DNA of 64,000 nt, taken from Bacillota bacterium. Its GTDB lineage: Bacteria > Bacillota > Clostridia > Acetivibrionales > JAFADI01. The notes under the pieces are model-generated. The model saw only the letters and a program-made list of their open reading frames with translations, ran no database searches and had not been told where the DNA came from. A program made the position numbers and the translations under genes. The DNA is taken from the NCBI GenBank assembly GCA_023424965.1, contig JAFADI010000137.1, positions 11,926 to 75,925 on the forward strand, given 5' to 3'. Shown piece by piece: positions 17,795-26,201 of the stretch (its first letter is position 1; each line of letters starts with the position of its first letter).

Positions 17795-19138
17795 ATGAGA
17801 AAGGTCAGAACAGCACTCAGTTTGCTTATGGCGATCGTACTTATGGCATCGGTTTTTGCCGGATGCGGTGCACCAGCCAAAACGGAAACTCCGGCTCCGG
17901 ATCAGCCCGGCAAGGCGGCGGAAGAAACAAAAGCAGCGGAACAACCCTTTAAGAACGTAAAAATCAACTTCATAGGCTTCGGCGCAATGTGGACCAACAC
18001 AGTGGTGGAAGGCCTTGCCGGCTTTAAGGAAAAGACGGGCATTGAAGTTAATTTCCAGCAGCTGGCAAACGACCAGCTCAGCAACAAGATCGCCGTCAGC
18101 TCCGCCGCAGGCGGTAAAGACCTGGATGTTATCGCCTTCAGACCTTTGCAGGAAACCCTGCTTTTTGCCAAGAACGGGTGGCTTGAACCTCTGGACGGTT
18201 ATATTTCCAAGTCTCCTGACTTTGATATCGACGACTTTTTCAAGTCCGCAAAGGATGTTACGACGGTGGACGGAAAGACTCTGGGCATCCCCGTAATGAC
18301 CGAAAGGGAAATTGTTTACTACAATAAGGAAATGTTTGAAAAAGCCGGTGTCCAGATTCCCAAGACCATGGACGAACTCATGGAAGCTGCCAAAAAACTG
18401 AATGACCCCAAAAAAGGGATTGCCGGGATCGCCATCCGGGGCAAGGGCTCCGATGCGGTTACCCAGTTTTCAGGCTTCCTCCGGGCATTCGGAGGGGATT
18501 TCATGAAGGACGGAAAAGCGACCATCAACACCCCGGAAGCCATTCAGGCCTTTAAGTTTTACGGGGATCTGCTGAAGCAATATGGACCTCCCGGTGTTAC
18601 CAACATGGGTTGGACGGAAACCCAGTCCCTTTTCACCCAGGGAAGGGCCGCCATGCGAATTGATGCGGACAGCCAGTATGGCTTTGCCGTGGATGAGAAA
18701 TCTTCGCTGGTCCATGACAAGGTAGGTTATTTTGCACTCCCGGCAGGACCGGCGGGAGCGGCGCCATTCAACATTGTGGCATGGTGCCTGGGTATCAGCT
18801 CCGGTTCCCAGAACAAGGATGCCGCCTGGGAATTCATCAACTGGTCCATGGGCAAGGAAATAGACGTAAAGGCACAGCTCAACGGGAATCCCAGTACACG
18901 TACGTCTACCTGGACAAATCCGGAAGCCAGCAAGAAATTCCCCGAAGAGCTGGTCAAGGTTATCAATGAGACCAATCCCATCGGCCGCGGTACCGACAGA
19001 CCCTATATGGTGAATGTGGGCGCGGCAAGGACGGCCATCGGAAACGTGATTGTCGATGCCATCGCGGGCAAGGATGTTAAGGCTTCGGCAGATAAGGCAA
19101 ATGCAGAGTTCCAGGCGCTGATCGACAAAGAGAAGTAA
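17795..19138 (+). CDS. ABC sugar-transporter solute-binding lipoprotein
   Basis: A 447-residue family-1 solute-binding protein. The signal peptide ends in a lipobox (SVFAGC). The ATG at 17795 has GGAGG nine bases upstream; in-frame codons back to 17741 lie ahead of that site. Characteristic stretches are LGIPVMTEREIVYYNKEMFEKAG and the PAGPAGA region. It is the first gene of what looks like a single operon with two permeases, an IlvD/Edd-family dehydratase, a 2-hydroxyacid dehydrogenase and a DapA-family aldolase. The ligand may therefore be a sugar acid or a glycan yielding one (inference). Confidence 0.93.
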   Translation: MRKVRTALSLLMAIVLMASVFAGCGAPAKTETPAPDQPGKAAEETKAAEQPFKNVKINFIGFGAMWTNTVVEGLAGFKEKTGIEVNFQQLANDQLSNKIAVSSAAGGKDLDVIAFRPLQETLLFAKNGWLEPLDGYISKSPDFDIDDFFKSAKDVTTVDGKTLGIPVMTEREIVYYNKEMFEKAGVQIPKTMDELMEAAKKLNDPKKGIAGIAIRGKGSDAVTQFSGFLRAFGGDFMKDGKATINTPEAIQAFKFYGDLLKQYGPPGVTNMGWTETQSLFTQGRAAMRIDADSQYGFAVDEKSSLVHDKVGYFALPAGPAGAAPFNIVAWCLGISSGSQNKDAAWEFINWSMGKEIDVKAQLNGNPSTRTSTWTNPEASKKFPEELVKVINETNPIGRGTDRPYMVNVGAARTAIGNVIVDAIAGKDVKASADKANAEFQALIDKEK

Positions 19139-19181
19139 TTGGGGCCTGATGCCAAAGGTCCGGAAAAGGATACTGCACAGA

Positions 19182-19222
19182 CGGAGCCGTACAATCTTCG
19201 GATTGCAGAAGGTACGGCTCCG
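19182..19222 (+). other. stem-loop with nested TTCG tetraloop hairpin between binding-protein and permease genes
   Basis: CGGAGCCGTAC (19182-19192) pairs perfectly with GTACGGCTCCG (19212-19222). Inside, CAATC-TTCG-GATTG (19192-19205) can form a very stable tetraloop hairpin. Outer GCACA/TGTGC arms extend it. There is no T-run. It ends 33 bp before the preferred permease start. Confidence 0.65.
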
Positions 19223-19255
19223 CCCATGTGCCTGGGTTATGAGGGGGTTAACAAA

Positions 19256-20137
19256 TTGGTTTTAAAATGGGTTGATAAAAACTTGAAATATATCTTTACT
19301 TTGCCCACCGTTATTTTCGTGCTGGCCATGATTGTATTTCCGCTGGTATATACTTTCCGGCTGAGCTTTTACGAATGGAGCATGTCAAACAATGTTCCCA
19401 TGAAATGGGTGGGCCTGGATAACTACATCCGGTTGTTTTCCGACGAGAGGTTTATCGCGGCCGTTGCCAGAACTTTTGTTTTTTCCGGCGGGGCGCTGAT
19501 ATTTGAGATCCTCATCGGCGTGACCCTTGCACTTTTCCTCAACAGGGATTTCCGGGGCAAGAGTGTTGTGAAAACGATGTTTCTGCTGCCTATGGTCGCC
19601 ACACCGGTGGCAATAGGCCTTGTCTGGACACTTATTTATGAACCCACCATCGGAATAGCAAACCTGCTGCTGATGAAGCTCGGCCTGGCTCCTCTGGTCT
19701 GGCTGGGTTCCGAAAATACCGCATTGATGTCTCTGGTACTGGTCGACGTGTGGCAGTGGACACCGATGATCATGCTGATTACGCTTGCGGGTATTACGGC
19801 AATACCTGAAGAACCTTTTGAATCGGCGAAGGTGGACGGGGCCACAAAATGGCAGACCCTGTGGAAGGTGACCCTTCCCCTGCTGCGTCCCACCATTCTC
19901 GTGGCAGTTCTTCTGAGGCTCATCGACGTGTTGAAGACCTTCGACATCATCTATGCCACAACCCAGGGGGGGCCGGGCTTTTCCACCGAGACCATGAACA
20001 TTCTGGCTTTCAGGGACGCCTTTGAGTACTTCCAGCTGGGCCAGGCTTCGGCCACCCTGGTGATCTTCTTCGCGATTGTGTTATCCATCGCTGTTTTATT
20101 CATCAACATCAAGAAGAAAGTGGAGGTGGACTACTGA
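19256..20137 (+). CDS. ABC sugar-transporter permease (MalF/UgpA type)
   Basis: A 293-residue permease with six membrane segments. The EAA loop is FESAKVDGATKWQTLWKVTLPLL and the branch motif is QGGPGFSTETMN. The frame is open back to 19139, but that stretch encodes the stem-loop. TTG at 19256, eight bases after GAGGGGG, gives the normal length and N-terminus and is preferred. It ends in a TGATG overlap with the next permease gene, so the two are translationally coupled. Confidence 0.93.
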   Translation: MVLKWVDKNLKYIFTLPTVIFVLAMIVFPLVYTFRLSFYEWSMSNNVPMKWVGLDNYIRLFSDERFIAAVARTFVFSGGALIFEILIGVTLALFLNRDFRGKSVVKTMFLLPMVATPVAIGLVWTLIYEPTIGIANLLLMKLGLAPLVWLGSENTALMSLVLVDVWQWTPMIMLITLAGITAIPEEPFESAKVDGATKWQTLWKVTLPLLRPTILVAVLLRLIDVLKTFDIIYATTQGGPGFSTETMNILAFRDAFEYFQLGQASATLVIFFAIVLSIAVLFINIKKKVEVDY

Positions 20138-20967
20138 TGCCTGTAAATAAAGAAGCACAAAAGGTATTGTCGGAGGTGTTCTTTTTCATCCTGGTGGCGG
20201 TTGTGTTGTTCTGTACCATATTTCCTTTCCTGTGGATGGTCCTGGCATCCTTCAAAAGCATGGTGGACCTGCTGAACCTGGACAAGATGTTTGCCTTTAT
20301 TCCCACCCTGCAGAATTACGGAGATGTTTTCGGAAAATATGAGTTTCTAAAGCCCATGTGGAACAGCCTGTACGTGGGAGTGGCATCAACGGTGCTGTCC
20401 CTGGTGCTGGGTCTTCCGGCAGCCTATTCCATTGCAAGGGAAAAACAGAATCTGTTCGCCTCGGTAATTCTGGTCATAAGGATCATACCGGCCATTTCCT
20501 TCCTTGTACCCTGGTATATCCTCTTTATGAAGATCAATCTTATCGGCACCTATACTTCCCTTATCCTGGCGCACCTGCTTGTGGCCCTGCCCCTCATCAT
20601 ATGGATCATGATCCCATACTACGAATCCATGCCGAAGGAGCTGGAACAGGCCGCGTGGGTTGACGGCTGCTCGCGGGTGGGTACCTTTGTCAGGATCATG
20701 CTTCCTCTTTCGGCACCGGGGATATTGACGGCTTCCCTGCTGGCATTCATTTTTTCCTGGAACAACTTTATTTTTGCCCTTGTGCTTTGCACCAATGATA
20801 CAAAGACCCTTCCCACGGCGGTATTCAACTTTGTCTCCTACACGGAGATCAACTGGGGAGGCTTGATGGCCGCTGCCGTTGCCATTACCGCTCCCATTCT
20901 GGTGATCTCCCTCATGCTGCAGAAGTACATCATCAAAGGCTTGACCGCCGGCGCCGTGAAGGGATAA
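20137..20967 (+). CDS. ABC sugar-transporter permease (MalG/UgpE type)
   Basis: A 276-residue permease, partner of the preceding one. The EAA loop reads ELEQAAWVDGCSRVGTFVRIMLPLSAPG and the protein ends QKYIIKGLTAGAVKG, which is typical of the family. Its ATG overlaps the previous stop by one base. The dehydratase gene follows after 20 bp, which ties this importer to sugar-acid catabolism. Confidence 0.95.
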   Translation: MPVNKEAQKVLSEVFFFILVAVVLFCTIFPFLWMVLASFKSMVDLLNLDKMFAFIPTLQNYGDVFGKYEFLKPMWNSLYVGVASTVLSLVLGLPAAYSIAREKQNLFASVILVIRIIPAISFLVPWYILFMKINLIGTYTSLILAHLLVALPLIIWIMIPYYESMPKELEQAAWVDGCSRVGTFVRIMLPLSAPGILTASLLAFIFSWNNFIFALVLCTNDTKTLPTAVFNFVSYTEINWGGLMAAAVAITAPILVISLMLQKYIIKGLTAGAVKG

Positions 20968-20987
20968 CCCCAGAGGAGGAGAAACAG

Positions 20988-22667
20988 ATGGATTCAAATT
21001 ATCAGCCGAGAAGCAGAAACATACTGAAAAGGCCTGTCTGGTCCAATGTACGGGCTCTTTATAAATCCATGGGATACAGCAACTATGATCTGGAGCGTCC
21101 CCTCATCGGCATCGCCAATTCGTGGAACCGGGCGACTCCCGGCCACTATAACCTGGGCATGGTGTCGGAGTATGTAAAACAGGGAATTTTCCAGGCGGGC
21201 GGAACCCCGGTGGAATTTGGGATCATCGGACCCTGCGACGGCATGGGTGTGGGGAACGAGGGCATGCATTACATCCTGCCGGCACGGGATATCATCGCAA
21301 ACGAAGTGGAAATCATGATCCAGGCCCACCGTCTGGATGCCGTTGTACTCCTGGGCTCCTGCGACAAGGTTGTGCCGGGGCTGCTGATGGCCGCCGCCAG
21401 ATTGGATATTCCCTCCATCCTTGTGGTCGGAGGACCGGCCCTGGGGGGCATGGAATTCGACGGAAGGCCTTCGGACAATTCATCCCTGACGGAGGCATTG
21501 GGGATGCTTGATTCAGGAACCCTGACCCCCGGGGAATATGACCGCCTTGAGGAGGGCGCCATGCCCTGCTGCGGTTCCTGCTCCTTTTTGGGAACGGCAA
21601 ATACCATGGGAGCGGTGGCGGAAGCCCTGGGAATGTGCCTGCCCGGCAGTGCCGCCATCCCCGCGGTCATGGCGGAGCGTCTCAGGGCCGCCCAGGAATC
21701 GGGCCGGAGAATTGTGGATATGGTAAAGCACAAACTGACCGCCCGGAAGATCATCAACCCTGCCGGTCTGGAAAATGCCCTCCGCCTGGGCATGGCCATA
21801 GGAGGCTCTACCAACCTTGCCCTGCACATTCCCGCCATTGCCTATGAAGCGGAGTGTGACATTTCCCTGGAAACCATCGACAGGATTTCACGGACAACAC
21901 CTCATCTTGCGAGAATCTACCCGTCGGGCAGACAGAATGTACCGGATTTCTACAATGCCGGCGGTGTGCCCGCGGTGATGAAGCAGCTGGAGCCCATGCT
22001 TCACCCGGAGGCGATGACCTGTATGGGCAAGCCCTGGGGGGAGATATTGAAGGACAGGGGCAGTGTTGAAAATGATATCATACGGTCCATGGACAGCCCA
22101 TGGCATCCATGGGGCAGCCTGGGAGTGCTCAAGGGCAATCTGGCTCCCTCCGGTGCGGTTACAAAGCCCACTGCCATTGATGAGAGCATGAGGGTGTTCC
22201 GGGGAACTGCAAGGTGTTTTGATTCGGAGGAAGCTGCCACCGGGGCCGTACAGGCCGGCGAAGTGACAGCCGGCACGGTGCTGGTCATAAGGTACGAAGG
22301 TCCCAAAGGCGGTCCGGGAATGCGGGAGATGGTGAGGATCATGAAAATGCTTTATGGCAGAGGTCTTGCCTTATCCACGGCGGTGGTCACCGACGGGCGT
22401 TTTTCCGGGACAAACAACGGCTGCTTTGTGGGGCATGTGTCTCCGGAGGCTGCGGAAGGAGGCCCCATTGCGGCGGTAAGGGACGGCGATGCCATCCTGA
22501 TTGATATCCCCGCAGGAACATTGAAGCTGGAGGTATCCGGGGAGGAAATCCGGGCCCGGCTATCATCCTTGAGAAAACCGGTGAAGGATATCCCCCGGGG
22601 CTATCTCAACGTATATGCCCGGCTGGCGGAATCCGCCGACAAGGGAGCCGTCATCCGGAACCGGTGA
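20988..22667 (+). CDS. IlvD/Edd-family dehydratase, probably acting on a sugar acid
   Basis: A 559-residue iron-sulfur dehydratase. Members turn dihydroxy acids or aldonic acids into 2-keto-3-deoxy acids. Cysteines that could hold the cluster are Cys83 (GPCDG), Cys125 (GSCDK, next to the Lys that binds the metal in this family) and Cys198 (CCGSCSFLGTANTM). At the place where [2Fe-2S] sugar-acid dehydratases have PCN, this protein has TPGHYNL, as in the [4Fe-4S] IlvD branch. With a DapA-type aldolase two genes on, the arrangement resembles E. coli yagEF/yjhGH (xylonate breakdown). Branched-chain amino acid synthesis is less likely because no ilv genes are near. Confidence 0.88.
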   Translation: MDSNYQPRSRNILKRPVWSNVRALYKSMGYSNYDLERPLIGIANSWNRATPGHYNLGMVSEYVKQGIFQAGGTPVEFGIIGPCDGMGVGNEGMHYILPARDIIANEVEIMIQAHRLDAVVLLGSCDKVVPGLLMAAARLDIPSILVVGGPALGGMEFDGRPSDNSSLTEALGMLDSGTLTPGEYDRLEEGAMPCCGSCSFLGTANTMGAVAEALGMCLPGSAAIPAVMAERLRAAQESGRRIVDMVKHKLTARKIINPAGLENALRLGMAIGGSTNLALHIPAIAYEAECDISLETIDRISRTTPHLARIYPSGRQNVPDFYNAGGVPAVMKQLEPMLHPEAMTCMGKPWGEILKDRGSVENDIIRSMDSPWHPWGSLGVLKGNLAPSGAVTKPTAIDESMRVFRGTARCFDSEEAATGAVQAGEVTAGTVLVIRYEGPKGGPGMREMVRIMKMLYGRGLALSTAVVTDGRFSGTNNGCFVGHVSPEAAEGGPIAAVRDGDAILIDIPAGTLKLEVSGEEIRARLSSLRKPVKDIPRGYLNVYARLAESADKGAVIRNR

Positions 22668-22699
22668 GCATTTTATTTATAGAGAACAGGGAGGAAACC

Positions 22700-23659
22700 A
22701 TGAAAAGAAAAATACTCATTACGGCGACAAATTATTCCAGGTATTGTGCCGGCGCAAAGGCTCTCCTGGAGAGCCACGGCTTTGAGATTGTGGAAAACGG
22801 CTTTGGCAGGCCCATGACCTTTGAGGAACTCAAGGAACGCGTTTCCGACATTTATGGGGTTGTTGTGGGTGTAGACACCTGGGATGAAGAGGTGTTTAAA
22901 TTGGCCCCCCAGCTGAAGGTAATGGCGAGGTTCGGCGTGGGTGTGGACAATATTGACCTGGAGAAGGCAAAAGAGTATGGAATCCAGGTAACCAACGCCA
23001 GGGGCATGAATGCAAATGCCGTAGCAGAGATGGCGGTGGGCTTGATCCTGGGAATTACCAGGAATATCCCCTGCCTGGACAATTCCTTGCGCCGGGGGAA
23101 CTGGGACAGGTTTCTCGGAAAAGACATCGCCGGAAAAAAGGTGGGGCTTTTAGGGTTTGGGGCCATCGCCCAGCTGCTTGCCAGAAAGCTGCAGGGCTTT
23201 GATGTGAACCTCTATGCCTATGACAAATATCCCAACCTGCAGAAGGCGGAGGAACTGAAGGTCGCCATGACGGGCATGGAAGAGATATTGAGATCCTGCG
23301 ATATTGTCAGCATGCATTTGCCAAGCAGCGGGGACACCTACCGGATTATGGGGAAAGCGCAGTTCGATATGATGAAGGACGGAGCTTACTTTATCAATAC
23401 GGCCCGGGGCGCCCTGGTGGACGAAAAAGCCCTGTATGACGCGCTGAAGGCCGGTAAACTGACGGGAGCGGCTACCGATGTGTATGAGGAGGAGCCGGCA
23501 AAGCCCGAAAATCCTTTGTTCGAATTGGACAACATCCTCTGTACTCCCCATACGGCGGCAGAAACCTATGAAACCTATACCACCGTGAGCCTGGCAACAG
23601 CCCGGGCCATCCTTGACGTTTCCAACGGAAAAATACCGGAAAACCTGTTGAACGGTTGA
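22700..23659 (+). CDS. D-isomer-specific 2-hydroxyacid dehydrogenase
   Basis: A 319-residue NAD-dependent dehydrogenase of the phosphoglycerate dehydrogenase type. The nucleotide motif is GLLGFGAIAQ, with an acidic residue after beta-2 (YAYDKYP) that favours NAD. The catalytic trio is Arg in NTARGALVDE, Glu in VYEEEP and His in CTPHTAAET. The ATG at 22700 follows GGGAGG; an in-frame GTG at 22664 overlaps the dehydratase stop and is rejected. In this operon it may reduce a 2-keto acid or oxidise a hydroxy acid feeding the pathway. The substrate is not readable. No serine-synthesis genes are nearby. Confidence 0.88.
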   Translation: MKRKILITATNYSRYCAGAKALLESHGFEIVENGFGRPMTFEELKERVSDIYGVVVGVDTWDEEVFKLAPQLKVMARFGVGVDNIDLEKAKEYGIQVTNARGMNANAVAEMAVGLILGITRNIPCLDNSLRRGNWDRFLGKDIAGKKVGLLGFGAIAQLLARKLQGFDVNLYAYDKYPNLQKAEELKVAMTGMEEILRSCDIVSMHLPSSGDTYRIMGKAQFDMMKDGAYFINTARGALVDEKALYDALKAGKLTGAATDVYEEEPAKPENPLFELDNILCTPHTAAETYETYTTVSLATARAILDVSNGKIPENLLNG

Positions 23660-23712
23660 CGGAGAAGATAGCACAGGCAAAATAAATTTATATAAAACGG
23701 AGGCATGAAGAA

Positions 23713-24600
23713 ATGAAAAAATTATACGGAATCACCGTTGCAATGGTCACACCCATGGACGAAAATGAGGAGATCATGGTTGAATCAATAAAGAAGCATG
23801 TGGATTTCCTCATTGAAAAAGGGGTCCACTGCCTATACCCCCTGGGTACCACCGGAGAAATGTACCTGCTGACGGTGGAGGAAAGGAAAAAGATTGCAGA
23901 GACCATCGTGGCGCAGGCGGCGGGAAGGGTAACGGTATATATCCACTGCGGAGCCATGAGGGCAAAGGATACCATCGAGCTGGCAAAGCATGCCCATGCC
24001 ATCGGGGCCGACGGTATCGGCGTCGTCACTCCTTCCTTCTTTATGGTCAATGACCGGGAGATGGAAGAGTACTATGTTTCGGTGGCCAACAGCCTTCCGG
24101 AAGATTTTCCTATCTACCTTTACAGCATTCCTCAGCGCTCGGGCAATGACCTGAAGCCGGAGGTGATCGAGAGAATATTGAAGAGAACTTCCAATGTGGT
24201 AGGCATGAAATACAGCTGGGCCGACCTGCCGAGGACGCGGGAGTATTTGAAGCTCAACAATTGGAACTTTTCGGTGCTCCACGGCGCCGACAGCCTCTTG
24301 AATTCCATGCTGGCCATGGGGTGTGACGGCTGCGTGTCGGGGATTTCCTCCGTGTATCCGGAAATTTTTGTGGCGGTGTATGACGCTTTCAAGCGTGGCG
24401 ACATTGAAGAAGCACGGGTATTGCAGAACAAAGCCGCGGAGATTACGGATGTGCTAAGAGGGGGAGCGAATATGGCATACTTCAAAGCGGGATTAAAAAT
24501 GCGGGGGATTGATGCGGGACACATGCGAAGGCCACTTCTGGACCTGTCGGAGGAACAGCTGGCCGAATTCCAGGGCCAGTTTGCGAAATACCTGGGATAG
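23713..24600 (+). CDS. DapA-family aldolase, probably 2-keto-3-deoxy-sugar-acid aldolase
   Basis: A 295-residue class I aldolase or lyase of the DapA/NanA superfamily. The pyruvate-binding motif is GTTGE (45-49), with Tyr137 (LYSIP) and Schiff-base Lys166 (VGMKYSW). Following an IlvD-type dehydratase, it most likely splits a 2-keto-3-deoxy sugar acid into pyruvate and an aldehyde, like YagE/YjhH. A true dihydrodipicolinate synthase or sialate lyase is less likely because no lysine or nan genes are near. It is the last gene of the operon; a terminator hairpin follows. Confidence 0.88.
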   Translation: MKKLYGITVAMVTPMDENEEIMVESIKKHVDFLIEKGVHCLYPLGTTGEMYLLTVEERKKIAETIVAQAAGRVTVYIHCGAMRAKDTIELAKHAHAIGADGIGVVTPSFFMVNDREMEEYYVSVANSLPEDFPIYLYSIPQRSGNDLKPEVIERILKRTSNVVGMKYSWADLPRTREYLKLNNWNFSVLHGADSLLNSMLAMGCDGCVSGISSVYPEIFVAVYDAFKRGDIEEARVLQNKAAEITDVLRGGANMAYFKAGLKMRGIDAGHMRRPLLDLSEEQLAEFQGQFAKYLG

Positions 24601-24631
24601 GGCATTCCATAAGAGCTTCATTATAGGGGAG

Positions 24632-24668
24632 AAGGGGCCGTCCAACGTGAAAAACAGGGCGGCCCCTT
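24632..24668. terminator. terminator hairpin between convergent genes
   Basis: AAGGGGCCGTCC (24632-24643) pairs with GGGCGGCCCCTT (24657-24668) in a 12-bp stem with one G-U pair. It lies between the aldolase stop and the stop of the minus-strand response regulator, so it can serve both strands. The T-run on the plus strand is short (TTT). Confidence 0.65.
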
Positions 24669-24696
24669 TGATGCTGCAGCTTTTCTCCGATCTCCT

Positions 24697-25566
24697 TCAA
24701 ATGGACGCCGAGCAGTCAAGCACCTGGCTTTTGCCCGGCACCAGCCTGCGGTGCAGCACTTTGTAAAGAAGCTGCACCGCCTCGGGGAGCTGAGGGAGGC
24801 TGACCGGAGAGGAGGTATAAACGGTGGTGATAAATTTGGCGGCTTTCAGGTCCAGTATTCCGGTGTGGAGGTCCGCGGCGGTGCTTTGTGCGTTCAGGCC
24901 GGGAGCCTGTCTGAAGCCCATGAGAAAGATGATTTCATTCTTATCCCTGCCGCGGGCAAGGCAAAGGCCGTCACAGCCATAAGCTTTTTGAAGCTCGCTG
25001 GTGTCGAAGCTTACGGGAAGCTTGCCGCCATCCACAGGGAAAGGGGGAAAAACCCTGGGGGCTAGAGCTCCCAGACGGACCAGCACCAAATGGAAGCAGT
25101 CGAAATCAAAGTAGCGGCGCATCAGGTCTTCCGGTACGGGAACCGAGTCGGCAATCCGGCGGAGAATACCTTCCCTCCTGCGGGAGTACAGGATGTCCAG
25201 CCTTTTTTTCAGATTGGACAGAATGTCTGGAACAATGTCCGGTTCCAGGGGCTTCAGGAGATAATCCACGGCACCTGCCTTCATGACGGCCTTGGCATCG
25301 TCAAAATCCTGGTAACCGCTCAAAATGACGGGAAAGATATCGGGATAGGTGCTGCTCAGCTGGTTTACCAGTGTGATTCCATCCATCAAGGGCATTTTTA
25401 TGTCGGTAAAAACCACATCCGGTTTCAGCTGGGCTATTTTTTCAAGGGTTTCCACGCCATTTAAGGCTTCCACCACCACTTCGAAGGGACAGGAATCTTT
25501 TTGTACCGCCCTTTTGACGCTCCGGAGCAGAGGGGGCTCGTCGTCTACGATCATGACTTTATACAT
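24697..25566 (-). CDS. response regulator truncated before its AraC output domain
   Basis: A 289-residue protein that begins like a YesN regulator. The receiver (1-120) has the acidic pair at 8-10, Asp55 (VVFTDIKMP), Ser in LSGYQD and Lys in LLKPLE, followed by the variable middle domain of this family. It stops where the C-terminal AraC double HTH of about 100 residues should begin. Only 96 bp remain to the convergent aldolase gene, and no HTH was found there in another frame. Without a DNA-binding domain it cannot act like its relatives; it may be a decaying gene or a phosphate sink. An AGGAGG-type site precedes the ATG. Confidence 0.8.
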   Translation of the reverse strand: MYKVMIVDDEPPLLRSVKRAVQKDSCPFEVVVEALNGVETLEKIAQLKPDVVFTDIKMPLMDGITLVNQLSSTYPDIFPVILSGYQDFDDAKAVMKAGAVDYLLKPLEPDIVPDILSNLKKRLDILYSRRREGILRRIADSVPVPEDLMRRYFDFDCFHLVLVRLGALAPRVFPPFPVDGGKLPVSFDTSELQKAYGCDGLCLARGRDKNEIIFLMGFRQAPGLNAQSTAADLHTGILDLKAAKFITTVYTSSPVSLPQLPEAVQLLYKVLHRRLVPGKSQVLDCSASI

Positions 25567-25616
25567 GGGGCTTTACCTCCTTCTTCATCTTCGCATATTC
25601 CATTCTTAAGCACGAT

Positions 25617-25778
25617 TCACATAAGGCCGGGAGGCCTGCCGAAGCCGTGGGAAGGGCCTCTTCCATCTCTCTTAAAGCTGTTATAGAGACAGAAGCCGGC
25701 ACCCGGGGCAGCAGCAAAAAACACAAAAAGGGAATAAGTCAACATAAGCTTTATCTGAAAGAGAATCGATTTATTCAT
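25617..25778 (-). pseudogene. possible N-terminal stump of a YesM-type histidine kinase
   Basis: A 53-codon ORF directly upstream of the truncated response regulator, where the kinase gene of a YesM/YesN pair should be. It begins MNKSILFQIKLMLTYSLFVF, a charged start followed by a membrane segment as in YesM kinases, then an NSFKRD stretch, then low-similarity sequence and a stop. GGAG lies 10 bases before its ATG, and a good promoter lies upstream. The most economical reading is a kinase gene with a large internal deletion. The stretch is short, so a chance small membrane ORF is possible. Confidence 0.45.
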
Positions 25779-25828
25779 GAAGAGGCTACTCCATCATGGG
25801 ATTTGGACAATAAAGGCGCCCTTCCTTC

Positions 25829-25856
25829 ATCATACCATTTAATGACAAAAAGTCAA
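25829..25856 (-). promoter_or_regulatory. sigma-A-like promoter for the decayed two-component pair
   Basis: On the minus strand TTGACT (25856-25851), a 16-base spacer and TATGAT (25834-25829), with TG one base before the -10. It reads towards the kinase stump and the truncated regulator. Confidence 0.55.
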
Positions 25857-25896
25857 TGAGGTATTCCGGAGGAGGAGAGGGGTTGGAGAAAGGGCT

Positions 25897-25929
25897 AGCC
25901 CCTGGAAAGAGAGGCCTGGAGGGCTTTTT
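25897..25929 (+). terminator. weak terminator-like hairpin in the 25.6-26.2 kb gap
   Basis: AGCCC-CTGG (25897-25905) can pair with CTGG-A-GGGCT (25916-25925), with a bulged A and two G-U pairs, followed by TTTTCCTTTTT. No plus-strand gene lies close upstream, so its purpose is unclear. The rest of the 632-bp gap holds only the kinase stump and promoters. Confidence 0.4.
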
Positions 25930-26030
25930 CCTTTTTACGTGTATATAGTAAAATTTGATGAAAAAACTATTTTTTTAAACATTTATGTAAAATATTGTTT
26001 GAGGCTTTCCGGCAATGGGAATAAATGCAT

Positions 26031-26036
26031 TATAAT
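26031..26036 (+). promoter_or_regulatory. possible -10 of the sensor kinase gene
   Basis: A consensus TATAAT stands about 165 bp before the kinase start in an AT-rich stretch. No good -35 is seen at the right distance, so another sigma factor or an activator may be involved. The leader after it shows no riboswitch consensus that I recognise. Confidence 0.3.
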
Positions 26037-26201
26037 TTCTTTTCGAGTGTCTATCAAACGGGGAATAGTTAAATCACTTTGAAAAAATGTCTTTCTGTAC
26101 ATTTTAATTTAGCACAATTCTTGGATGGAATAAGTTCATAGCAGGTAATCCAAAGCACAGGGGAATGCTTTTGATACGGATTTTGAGAGGCTGGTGTATT
26201 G

